Shown: positions 29,156-40,828 of the stretch, piece by piece
How positions within the stretch are numbered: position 1 is the stretch's first letter
How the letters are laid out: each line of letters starts with the position of its first letter
Assembly (NCBI GenBank): GCA_016801845.1
Contig: CM028906.1
Coordinates: forward strand, 18,723,001 to 18,787,000
Source: Polydactylus sextarius
Taxonomy: Eukaryota > Chordata > Actinopteri > Polynemidae
Direction: 5' to 3'
Length of the DNA stretch: 64,000 nt
Program-made: the position numbers and the translations under genes
The notes under the pieces: model-generated
Database searches by the model: none
What the model was told of the DNA's origin: nothing
The model's input: the letters and a program-made list of their open reading frames with translations, nothing else

Positions 29156-29600
29156 ATGATAATGTACAAAGAAGAGACAGATATCAGATGTCAATTTTTT
29201 GTGAACAGCCTGAAAAAAGCTTTAATTAGGAAATGGTGCAAAGTGGAAACTCCCAACCAGGAACAATTGACAAAGATTGTAGAGAAAATCTACATAATAA
29301 AGAAAATAACACATCTGAGATTACAAGAGGCACAACATGAAGAAGTCAGGAATGGATCCATAACAGTGACAAAGACAATAACAGTAATAACGGAGAACTG
29401 GTGGACTAATTGATGCCCTTTTTACTTTCTTTCATTCATTTTTCTTTTGTTTCTTCCCTAACATCTGTTTTTAGTGTCTCTCTTGTTTGTACACATGTTC
29501 TATTGGTGGCTATTGTTTAACAAAAACAGATGTACATAATTCTGTATGAAAATATAGATCAACCATAAAAATTCAAGTTAAAAAATCATATTGAGCTGAC
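29156..29600 (+). mobile_element. Probable 3' remnant of an L1-type LINE (end of ORF2)
   Basis: The frame 29156-29413 (85 codons) contains 'KKALIRKWCKVETPNQEQL', followed by 'IVEKIYIIKKITHLRLQE'. This spacing matches the conserved C-terminal block of fish L1 ORF2 proteins, where a K-A-I-T-R-K-W motif is followed by an Ile/Tyr/Met-rich helix ending in a Leu-Arg-Leu motif. It ends in TGA and is followed by an AT-rich non-coding stretch to about 29.6 kb. The upstream reverse transcriptase core is absent, as expected for a 5'-truncated insertion. Confidence 0.5.
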
Positions 29601-30556
29601 AAGGGGCAGTAGAGGGCGCTGTGGGTCAAAGATGTCGCATGTTTCCACTATGTCTAACTGTCCAGCTCTGATCTTCATTGTGTATTTGTGTGTGATGGTG
29701 TGTGTGCAGCTCCTGCCTGATGCTTTGAGGGTCGACAGCTACATGTGTGTGCTCATGTTGATCTATTTCAGTCTCACAGTCTTTGTAGTTTCACTCTCAC
29801 ACCGGATCTCCGTCTTAAGCCGAGACTTAGTGCAGCTGATCCCAGAGACATAAAGGCACCATGCCCCCATCTCCTACCAGTCAAGAGGATCAAAACCACC
29901 GGGATGCAAGATTAGCCATCACACCCACTGTCAGCCACGACACACACTCACAGCTCCAGGAATATACATCCATGCACACACAGCCGTCAGTCAAGTGTCT
30001 ATTGTAAAGGCATCAGGCCTTTGAACATTAGATACATGCCAAGTAAAGTCTCTGAGTGTTTCCTCTCCCCAGCTCTGAGTCTCTGAGCTAATGCTCCACA
30101 GCTGAGGGGACACATGGCAGCTATCCCCAGAGGAAGCCCAAGGTCAGACTAGGGGCAGCGGCACTCAGAGCCGAGGCCTGTTACAGTATCCAGTGTCATT
30201 CATTCACTGTGATACTCATCACATATTCAACACATGGAGCCACTCTTTAAGATATGAAGTGCTGCTGTAGCTGCTCCTTAATCACAGTTCTGACATTTTC
30301 CTTTACAAAGAAGACATCTAATTTAATTTAATGTAATCCACAGAACAGGCTGCAAATAATGATAATCATTTTCTTTGTTCAATACAATTAATCTCCTAGA
30401 TTGACCAGGTAATCGTTTAATTGCCTAATGCAATTCAATAATACATACACACTGAACTATAACTAGTTCCCCTTGATTTTTTTTTTTACAAATAAATAAA
30501 TAGGATTGATTGAGAAAATAATAAGGACTAATATTTCAGTTAAAATGCCTGTAATT

Positions 30557-30615
30557 CATTCATTCATTCATTCATTCATTCATTCAGTCAGTCAGTCAGT
30601 CAGTCAGTCAGTCAG
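30557..30615. repeat. Compound (ATTC)n(AGTC)n microsatellite
   Basis: About eight ATTC units pass directly into about eight AGTC units, a two-phase tetranucleotide array. Confidence 0.95.
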
Positions 30616-32111
30616 TTACTACAACAATATCAATATGGTGAGGTGGTTTGAATTGTTTGGGTAGAAAAGTGCTGATATTGTTGAAAATGTTCTTCTTTCA
30701 TTTGCTACATAATATAAAGATGCACATTTATCATCAAAACAGCTTCATCACAAATCTGAAGGCAGAATAATAAACTGAGCTCAGTGGTTTGAGAATTAAA
30801 ACAGCAGCCTGTTTATATGTTTTATCAGCATAATCTATGAGAGAAAGAAATACTCAATTAAACCAAGAGAAGGTTGGATCTTTTTCTGTGTAAAAATCTG
30901 CAGTTTGATGGTAAAACTTTGTTTTGCTTGTGCATCCTGAAAAACACCAAAAGTAAGTTATAGGTTCTTGGCATGAGCCAGTGTCGTCAGTGTAGAGAAG
31001 AGACAATAAACTATAAACAACACAGGGCCCAGAACAGATCCTTGTGGAACTCCTGACGTTACTGCAACAAACTCTGCTTTCCAGTCTAACAGATTTGACA
31101 AACCAAAATCTACTGAAACTATTTATAAGGATCTGAATCAAACATAATAATACAGTGGATTGTTATTATTATACAGTAGAGTGTCTGATTAAGCAGGGAG
31201 AAAAAAACACTGGTGACAGCTTCAGCACAATGCTTCATTTTATCCACACGGGAAGCATTATTGTTCAGGACTAATGTAGCAGAAGAGATATATTTAGAAT
31301 AGAATAGAATGTATTTATTATCACTGAAACACTCATAATTGTACAGCGCAAAGAGAGGAGTTTCTGCAGCTCTTTTAAGAAACTCCTAGAATAGAAACTG
31401 TATAACAATGTCAACGAGACGTAAAAAAGCAAAAAAGCAAATCAAAAGAGAAAAAAGTTATAAAGTGAATAAGATAAAATTCAATAGCCCCAGATACACT
31501 TTCTGTGACTGTGCAATCATTAGCATAGCTGTGTTAACTGATGCATGACTGCACAGTGAGATAAGGTGTAATATTTCATATCTGAATATATAAATATCAT
31601 CAGATTTTTCCATGAATAAGAACATAAGACTATAATGTACATTAGAATACCTTTAAATAAACTGATTTAGAGTTACTGTTGTTAGCATTTAGCCTCATAG
31701 TCACACAGCTCTGTGACAGACTATGTAGTTTTATAGTTATGATCTTTACACTTTTATTTCACTCCACTCACATACTCACATTTGAATGTATTTGTTCACC
31801 TGCATTCCAGCCATGTCTCTGGAAGAAGGAGGCTGTATTACACCACAACTTCCTTCTACTCCTCCTCTTTACAAGAGAACTATGACAACTTGGACAAACA
31901 TGTTCCCTACACACACACACACCCACACACACACTCCAAACTAATTAAAAAGACTGTTACTTTCAGTTAGGAGAGTGTTGTGCGGTTACACCAACCTTCA
32001 TCTCTGCAGTGAAACACTAGCACCTCTGGTCGTCTCTTAATAAAGAAGTTTGCTCCTACAGATCTCACAGGCTGCAGTTGTTACTGTCACTCATTATCAT
32101 CACAGCCTCCC

Positions 32112-32115
<4 letters not shown>

Positions 32116-32197
<82 letters not shown>
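32116..32197. repeat. Long uninterrupted (CA)n microsatellite
   Basis: About 41 perfect CA units, the longest pure dinucleotide run in the window, followed by interrupted CA-rich sequence to about 32,320. It should be highly polymorphic and is responsible for spurious open frames on both strands. Confidence 0.97.
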
Positions 32198-32201
<4 letters not shown>

Positions 32202-32473
32202 TGGGCAAGTTGGAGCCTGTACAAACACCCACACATGACCCCAGTATGCATGCACACACACTCACCCACTTTCAGACTGACGCACACACACACACATACG
32301 CACACACACACACACATATGCAAGTCAAGGAGCATGGGCGGCAGGGTCACCCCAGCGCCATGCTTCATAAAGGGCGCCGTTACAATAGGTTTACTGTTAC
32401 TCTGACCACTGCTGGGATACAATAGGACTGAATGTGCTGGCCTGATGCCTCTCTGGTTCTATCCATTTTTCAG

Positions 32474-32533
32474 CAGATTACAAGGAAGACAGCCTGAGAC
32501 GGGACAGCATGTTATCAGAGGACGCCCCTGAAG
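32474..32533 (+). other. Candidate orphan exon between RBMS1 and ITGB6
   Basis: A 60-nt segment is bounded by a good acceptor (polypyrimidine then TTTTTCAG) and a consensus donor (GAAG|GTGAGC). One frame is open and hydrophilic ('DYKEDSLRRDSMLSEDAPE'). I do not recognise the product and found no partner exon with matching phase. It could be an alternative exon of a neighbour, a lncRNA exon or chance. Confidence 0.25.
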
Positions 32534-33193
32534 GTGAGCTGCCTCTTCGTTGTAGCATTAACATACCCTCCTGTTTCTGTGCATGGGGACTATGTGCCGC
32601 TGAGAGACATGAGAGAAATGAAGGGGATAATTTATGGATGACTGAATTTTGATGAGGCTGATGTTCTTAAAACATTTCTGTCAGATTTATGGTGAGAAAA
32701 TGGGAGACAGAGAACACATTTTATATTTAGAGAAAAGTGAGATATAGTTTGTTACAACTGTGAAACATTAAGCATCTAATGTTCTTGATCATGCTCATAA
32801 AATCACCTGAAAGAAATAGAGATGTCACAAGAAGTGGTGTTTGGTGTCGTCATGAGAGAAAAATGAGAGACTGTGAGAGAACAAATCAGTGTTAGATTAG
32901 CAAACAAGAACATGTGAGGAATGAAGCTAAAGGGGGGCGAAATGACACAGCATTTCACAGACGGACACGTCAGGGAGGTGAAGACAGAGGAGCTGAGGAG
33001 AGACGGGGTGAGAGGGGTTTAGTGTAAGACGAGTGGGTTTGTTTTGGGGGTAACAGATGGGACTCACCCAGATCCAGAGGGGTGTGGTGCTGAATTGTAA
33101 GATTCCTCAGAGTTGGGACAAGCAATGAGATATTTTCTCTGCAGCTGTCAATGGTACAACACCTACGCAACTCCACCCTCCTCCCCCTGTATA

Positions 33194-33195
<2 letters not shown>

Positions 33196-33241
<46 letters not shown>
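33196..33241. repeat. (CA)n microsatellite
   Basis: About 22 pure CA units. Confidence 0.95.
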
Positions 33242-33243
<2 letters not shown>

Positions 33244-33528
33244 TCGTATTTCATATCTTGTGATAGGCATGCATGCTTCTTTCTGTCAAGCTGAAAAAAA
33301 TTCTTGTGCGACAATGACAATGAATCATGTTCTTGTGTTGTTAAAGATTAACATATCTGCTGTTATAGTGTCTGGGCCATAGGAGTGTATTTACTCACTG
33401 CGTGGCCTCATTGTATCACTGTTCATGACCATGTTCAAAGTTCAGACACCACAACATTGGTGTAAATACATGAATGAAATAAATTTCTGTAGCACACTTT
33501 ATTGTCAGTGGTTCACACAGTTTATAAT

Positions 33529-33537
33529 ATCTATCTA

Positions 33538-33606
<69 letters not shown>

Positions 33607-33615
33607 TTATCTAAC
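33529..33615. repeat. (ATCT)n/(GTCT)n tetranucleotide array
   Basis: ATCT units flank a central block of GTCT units, about 85 bp in all. Confidence 0.95.
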
Positions 33616-33940
33616 TAGCAAAATGTACTTAAAAGTATCAAAGTAAAAAAAAAAAGTAAAAGTAAAAAAATTACTTTATATGTCCTTGATTATGACCTGT
33701 ACAGTCAGGAGTGTTAACTTCGTCGTCAAAATGTAGAAAATGAGAAGAAACTCATCCTTCTTAGATTTTTATGATTTGTCTTTAATCTTTGTGAATCTTT
33801 GTTTTCGTCTCCATGATCCTTTATCATCCTTAATGTTGTGTTAGTAGCTATTGGAATGAAAAATAGAAAGTTTTATTTTGAAATATATTGCTGTAGAATT
33901 AAAAAGTACCACACAAAGGTAAAGTAAGTGAGTAAAGGTA
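33616..33940. repeat. Family B repeat fragment upstream of ITGB6
   Basis: Begins with 'aaaatgtacttaaaagtatc' and ends with 'gtaaagtaagtgagtaaagg', the AAGTA-rich termini seen in the two RBMS1 copies. About 300 bp lie between the ends. Boundaries are approximate. Confidence 0.4.
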
Positions 33941-34149
33941 CTTTCCAGAGTCGTTGTTCATATTTATCATGATTTATGTTTCGCTCCCACATTGAACTTA
34001 TTATTTCATCTGGGAAATGTTCCTCCCTCTGTTTTCCTCGTCTTTTTTTTCTTATCACTTGTGATTATGACTGAAGTGTGTGGGAATAAATCTCTCTCTC
34101 TCTCTCGCACACAAACACATTATCACACACATTCTACACGCACGTCGTA

Positions 34150-34431
34150 CAGTGGCGTCGGCATGCAGCGTCAGGGATCGATGCGTCCTCTCGCCAGCCT
34201 CGCGTTCTCACCTGAAGCGGAAGTGGACATAAAAGGCAGTTCAGGTAGAAACACCCCTCCCTCACCTCCTCCTGCTGCTGATCCGTGCAGGTAGCCACTC
34301 AGACTCAGACTCAGGCTGTGCCCGGGGCAGCGGAGGCATGTCGCTGCGTTCTCTCCGGTAAATATGAGACAACTTCCAATCTTCTTTTTCTTCTTCTTCT
34401 TCTTCTTCTGGAGCAGCAACCTCGCGGACTA
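34150..34431 (+). promoter_or_regulatory. ITGB6: ITGB6 promoter-proximal region and 5' UTR
   Basis: CpG-rich relative to flanks between about 34,140 and 34,340. A CTT/TTC tract (34383-34409) lies 20-45 bp before the start codon. A possible 59-nt UTR intron is suggested by CTCTCCG|GTAAAT (34357/34358) and GGAGCAG (ending 34416), using the TTC tract as polypyrimidine tract, but it is short for an intron. Confidence 0.45.
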
Positions 34432-37400
34432 ATGGGGCTTATTCTGCTGAGCCTGATTTTCCGGTTCTGGATTAGCACCGTGGATGGTGAGTCCTAGTCG
34501 TTCAGCTTTAAACAGTCAAAGGGCAACAAGTTAATGACGTTCAAACAAAGAGTCATAATGTCTCCACATGGAGACATTACAGGTTCCTTTATTATGAAAA
34601 TCTCACTCTACAAAACAAGAGTTGAATTAATTGTATTATAATAAATGAAAAGATAAAAGAGAAGCTTCATGTTTAGTCCTGATGTTGACATGTTGACCAT
34701 GATGTTCTCCAGGATTATGTCCAGCCGGCACAGCTCTGACCTGTGACCAGTGTCTGCAGCTCAGTCCTCACTGTGCCTGGTGCACACAGGAGGTAAAGCA
34801 CCGATCCTGCTGCTGTATGTTGCTGTGTAAAAAAACAACCTCAGTGTTCACACAGTGTAAACAGCCATTTTTTCCTCCCTGACGCAGAACTTTACTGACT
34901 GGTTCTCGGTCAGACAGAGATGCGACTTACTGGATACGTTGCTAGAAAAAGGCTGCGACAGGAGCCATCTGCAGTTCCCTATTTCTGAAGGACAAATTCT
35001 GCAGGACAATCCACTGGGGAAGAAGACATTTGGCACAAACACCACTCAGATCTCCCCTCAGAAAATGGCTCTGAAGCTGCGAGCTGGTACAAAATCTGAA
35101 GCTTTTAAAAAGATGTTTACTTCTTCATTTTCAGACAAAGATAATATATATATATTTTTTTGCGTAGGTAGCCAGGTGACGTTCCAGGTGAAGGTCCAAC
35201 ACACCGAGGACTACCCTGTGGACATCTACTACCTAATGGACCTGTCTGCGTCCATGTTTGACGACCTGCAGATGATCAAAGACCTGGGCTCCACTCTGTC
35301 CAAAGAGATGTCCAACCTCACTAGTAAATTTCGAATGGGCTTTGGTTCCTTCGTGGAGAAACCGGTTTTACCTTTCATCAAGATCACAGAAGAAGAGCTG
35401 GCCAACCCCTGCAGGTAAGCAGCAATCTGAGACTAATGTCATCCAATAATTATTTTAATCTTCGTGTGTTTGACCCCTTGACCCTCCCTGTTTGTTGCAG
35501 CGGTGTCGGTCTAACCTGTCAGCCAACGTTTGGATACAAACATGTCCTGTCTCTGACGAGCAACACTGACAAATTCAACGAGATCATCGCCAAACAGCGA
35601 GTGTCTGCCAACAACGACGAGCTGGAGTGCGGCTTCGATGCTGTGATGCAGGCAGCAGTTTGTGGGGTGCGACTTTGTTTTTATGATTTTAATATATTTG
35701 GATGTCACTATGTGGCTCTAACTTTCCTGACTTTTCACGCTGTGTGTCCTCCTGACAGGACAAGATTGGCTGGAGGAATGACTCGATGCGTCTGGTGGTG
35801 TTTGTCAGTGACGCTGACTCACACTTTGGGATGGACAGTAAATTGGCCGGTATCGTGATTCCCAACGATGGACAGTGTCACCTGGACGGCAACAACGAGT
35901 ACTACATGTCCACAGTGCAGGTAGAACCATTCACTATTATTCATTTATTCAGTCATAATTTGAACCTTCACTAACATGTCACCATTTCCTCCTTTAGGAG
36001 TATCCAACACTCAGTCAGCTCAGCGATAAAGTGGTGGAGAACAACATCTTATTGATATTTGCAGTGACAGAAGCTCAGAAACTCAACTACAAGGTAACAA
36101 CTCCAGCTTGACAGTGTATTTACTGAGGTTAACATATTTATGCATTAAATTACTTTGTTGTCGAACCTGTTCGAACTGGCCTTTCTTTCTTTTATGTACT
36201 TTTTCAGCCAACTCTGCCCACATTTCTAACTATGTCTTGTGTTGTTTATCTGTGGTTTTATTTTTTTTCCCATAGAACTATGCAAATCTCATACCTGGCG
36301 CCACAGTTGGAGTCCTGGCGACAGATTCCCGGAACATCCTGGAGCTAATTGTAACAGCCTACAAGGTAAATAAACAGCGTTACTGACCAGGTTGTGCAGG
36401 AAAAATGAGGCAGAAAACACCTGCTGGTATTGAAGCAAAACTAAAGTGTTGGATTGAATTTAATCAGTCATTAAGTAATTTGTCAGTACGCCTGAATACA
36501 TCTGCATTTTTACATACAGTATCACTGCCGTCTCCGTTTGCTCTTCATTCTCTGGCTTCATTCTTTCTGCTCTTATGTTTCTTCTCCACCTCTCGGTGTT
36601 TTGCATCAGCATGCCGAACAGCAAGTCTCTGCTCGTCCTGTCGTTGTTTGATGCTCTGCACACTTTTCTTTTTTTTCTCCCCCACTCCGTTCTCTCGGTC
36701 GTTTTCAACCTCTTATACTCTCTCACTCTGTGCCCTTTTTCCTCCAAATCCCCCCATGGCGGCAGTGGCTGAGCAGCGTCTGCCGTCCTCTAATTATTTC
36801 ATCAGTTGCCTCTTTTACACCCAGTTTTAGTCCCATGCACTGGAGAAGGAGACTCTTTTTCAAATAGTTGAGTGAAATCAAAAACAAACAGAGGGATATT
36901 CAGTAATGGAGGACAGCTGATTGGTATTTACACTCACCTGTAATTATGTTGCCTGGAGGATACTTCACTTTAAACACCCTACTACATATTTACTAAATAA
37001 CATTCAATCTTTTGTTCTGTGTTACCTGTTCACCTTGAATCCATCCTCTCATGGGTGTATCCGCTGTGTTCTCCTCCTTAGCAACCCTGACGACACAGTT
37101 CAATTGCAGGCCTCAAAGGAAACACACTATTACTGTCTTGTTAGCAGCCAGACGGTGTGTCAGAGTTCATTAGTCAGTCAAACAGTTGAGATTCATTGTC
37201 ACTGTGTAGGTAAAACCCCAGCACACCTGGGCTCATGACTCATCCACAACCAGAGTTTTAAACATATCACAGGTCAGCGCACGGTGAAAGTACAAAGCAA
37301 ACCACTTCATGACTTCACACAGATTATCACTCTGATGTGATGGTTGTTCTTTGTTTTTCATGCTGTTGTGGAGATAGAACCATGTGTTGAGCAGCAGGTG

Positions 37401-40400
37401 ATGACATGTAATTATTGTTCTCTATCTTCCAGGAGCTGCGTTCAGAGATCGAACTCGAGGTCCTCGGAGACACAGAGGAGCTGCAGATGTCCTTCACGGC
37501 CGTTTGTCCCAACGGGACTGTCCTCCCTGACCTGAAACGCTGCTCCAACATCAAACCAGGAGAAACGGTCAGTCACTGTGGCTCTAAACTCATTGTTTCT
37601 GTGCAAACTAATGAGACCGATGGGACAAAGACAGAGACAAAGGAACAATTATAGGCACTAAAGCTGAAAAAAAACAAAAAAAACACAGTTATAGGGCGCA
37701 TAAGTCACGCGTCTTCCGGTTGTCCCACTGGGTCCTTAGATTGAAAAAAAATTACATTGCATTGTGAACGGAGAGATACAAATTATTTTCCTATCCACTT
37801 TGACTTCTACCCTGGATTGCACATATGTTGTATCTTTATTAAAATGATAACTGTTAGTGTGAGTCAAGGCTTGTTTGTTGTGTAATTGTTGATTTATATG
37901 CTTCTGAAAATATATAACTGGTTAGACTACAAACCAAACAGTCGCGTAGGTGACGTCATGTCACGTCTCCTCACCAACTTTTCACTGAATTTCTTTCCTC
38001 CTCTCTTCTTGGCTGAAGAGAGAACGAGAAGTAGGTGGATAAAACTTACCAGGCGAGATATTTTCCTAGGTTGCGTATCTAGCTGTTAAGCTAACGTAAA
38101 TGTAGCGAGACGAGCGCTGTAGTCTGCTACGTGGTCTCACACAAAACCTAAAACAACGTTTGCTGCCTGTCACAAAACAGTCTCTCCATGTCAAAAATTA
38201 TCTTTAAAATTCACAAACATCATATGTGAAAACCATGACACATTTCAAACGGGACCAGAAAATATTTTTTTCTCTCCATAGACGCTAGTTCATCATTTTT
38301 ACAATCAGAGAACCCATGGACTGACTTAGGTTTGAATGTTACTAAAAATATGTATGTGATAGAAAGAAAATAAACAGACACTTTGCGTCTGTTTTAATTA
38401 GTGTATCTTTTTTTACTCTTTGTTTATATCTTTGTTTTTATCTGGTTGAATTAAAAAACAATTTTAATTATAAAGAGGTCTTTTTAATTTTCTGACTTAA
38501 AATACACAATAAACACAGACAAACAAGGAATCAATGACAAATTCAGGGATTTTTGGTAAATTAAAAAGATAGCTGTTAATTTTCTATGTGTTTCCCATTT
38601 ACAACAAAAACAGAACCAGTCTGTTTGTTTGTGTGCTTCTTCCTGTAAAAAGAAAATCTTTAAATGTTGTGTCACACATGTTTAGTTTCAATTTTAAAAA
38701 ATAGTTGAAATTATTCCCTAAAACAGAAGAGAACACTGTTTTTTTGGGGGGGGGGGGGATTTTCAGAGGCATATTAATCTGGTAATTATCATTTACGTGG
38801 GAGTAAATAAAAGACTGATAGTGATCATGTTCTTCCATCACAGTCACAGTGCAACAATGTGGCTCATTATTGTTGTTGTCTTTTTGTTTTTTTGTTTTTT
38901 TTTTACAATAATGGAGCTTTAAGACTTGTTGGTTTTCGTTTTTCTCTCCCCAGGTTGTGTTCAATGTGACGATCGAGTTGCCAGAGTGTCTGCCAGGCGT
39001 TCGCCACTTCTCCCTTAAACCGGTGGGTTTACAGGACAGTTTGGAGGTGGAGCTGGAGTCTCTCTGCTCCTGCGATTGTCTCCAACCACCTCCTGAAACC
39101 AATGGCAGCCTCTGCACTGAGGGCCAGGGGGTTTTCCAGTGTGGGGTTTGTGTGTGTCAGCCGGGGTTTCTGGGAACGCAGTGTGAGTGCAATGAGGAGA
39201 GCGCTTTGTTGAGTAACTGCGTAGCGAACAATGAGTCTGAGATCTGCAGTGGTCAGGGCCAGTGTTACTGCGGACAGTGTGTGTGTCAAGAATCTAGCTT
39301 TGGACGCATCTACGGACCGTACTGCGAGTGCGACAATTACTCCTGTGTTCGTTTCAGAGGCAAGCTATGTGGAGGTGAGTGATTCAAATGTTGAACGTCA
39401 CCAGTTGTCATCTGCAGGTTTCTGTGGTGAGTCTGATGTTTGAACTGTTGTTTTCAGGCCATGGAGTGTGTGACTGTGGCGAGTGTCTTTGTGAGAACGG
39501 CTGGACCGGCGAATACTGTAACTGCAGCAGCAGCACGGATGCGTGCGTGTCAGAGGACGGCGCTCTGTGCAGCGGCCGCGGGAAGTGTGAGTGCGGACAG
39601 TGCGTCTGCTTTGTCCCCGGAGCGTCTGGGGACAAGTGTGAGAAGTGTCCAACATGTGGAGACGCCTGCAGCTCTGCAAGGTGAGAATACTTTCATGCCA
39701 ACAGCTTTTTAAGGTGAACAAGGACGTCGGCTTCAACGCTTTAATTGTTGTTTCTTTACCTGATAGAAGATATAAAATGTTGTCTCCTTACGCCACATGA
39801 TCCGTCTGTTCCTGTGAGTTCAGTCGTATCAGGTTCTGACGCTCTTGTTCACATGTGTCTACACCCTCCATGTGACATCAAAAGACAACTAATGTCTTCA
39901 ACACAGCACTCAGAGATTTCCTTTCTTCATTGTGCAGCAGCTGTCAGAGCTAGTGCCATTTGATCCCATAGTTATAGAGCACAGGGCTGATAGGGAGAGA
40001 AGTGAAGCCTTGGGAAAACTCTGATAAGTGACCGACTCTGTGATTTTTCTGTGCTCACTGTGTCAGTGATTGAAGCCTCATTAAATCTCAACCTGATACA
40101 CTGTGTCTGAGCTAAAACTGACTTATTGTTGTTGTTTTTTCTTCTCAGAGCCTGTGTAGAGTGTCATGTGCAAGAGAAGGAAGATGCTGAGATTTGTGAT
40201 CAAAGATGCAGCAGTCCTAAAATTCACATTAACGCAACAGCAGGTAAATCATCACAGCTGCTTCAGAAATGAACAGTTTCTGTTTCTTTTCTATTTATTT
40301 TATGTGTTGAGCTAAAAAAAAAAAAAGAAAAGAAAAAAACCTTTAAAGTATTGAATAAACTATAAATCTGTGTATCTGTCAAATAAATGCTCCAGACAAA

Positions 40401-40794
40401 GACAGGTCAAGGTGTTTCTGCTGAACAACATTTGACATTGAACTTAAATCAGTCAGGTCAAGACATGAACCGATACTATGATATTATCTTATTTTAGATA
40501 TATATGGATCAGTGTATATGTTAATAAGAAACTGGAAAACATTTCATTTTCTCACTAACATGTGTCATGATTCTTTTCATTTAATTGCTATTGGTGTGTT
40601 TTCCAGTATCAGTTATTTCCAGTATCAGTCAGATTTCTCTGCTGATTATTTTCTGTCACACATTGTATGACTTCGAGGTTGATACTTGAAACTTGTTCCT
40701 CCATCTGTCACAGGGAAAAATTGCATCATTATCGAAAGCATTTGTGGCAACTGACAGGTTATAAGACTCTTGCTGCAGGGCAAAAGAGTTCAGG

Positions 40795-40828
<34 letters not shown>

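Larger units (their letters stand above)
28800..34100. other. RBMS1-ITGB6 intergenic region
   Basis: Contains a probable L1 remnant (29.16-29.60 kb), several microsatellites including an 82-bp CA run, a family B repeat fragment and one splice-framed candidate exon at 32.47 kb. The stretch at about 29.85-30.20 kb is less AT-rich and free of obvious repeats, and would be the first place to look for a conserved noncoding element. No complete gene was seen. Confidence 0.55.

Noticed and set aside
29632..29853. 73-codon hydrophobic frame resembling a small membrane protein
   Set aside because: Composition follows a TG-rich stretch, and there is no homology I recognise and no supporting splice or promoter signal.
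32065..32425. Long open frames on both strands of Thr/His and Cys/Val repeats
   Set aside because: They are translations of the (CA)n microsatellite. The same applies to frames at 1.8, 15.6, 17.9, 25.3, 33.1 and 43.5 kb.
34285..34431. Open frame upstream of and in phase with the ITGB6 start, with a poly-Leu stretch
   Set aside because: The frame begins with GTG and contains no ATG before 34432; the leucines come from the TTC tract. The ATG at 34432 starts a normal signal peptide.
36405..36830. 141-codon frame inside ITGB6 intron 8
   Set aside because: Composition is T/C-rich and gives Phe/Ser/Leu runs. It overlaps open frames on both strands and lies between well-defined ITGB6 exons 8 and 9.
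38599..39117. 172-codon minus-strand frame overlapping ITGB6 exon 10
   Set aside because: Its N-terminal part is the antisense of a confirmed Cys-rich integrin exon and the remainder is intronic poly-A/T sequence.
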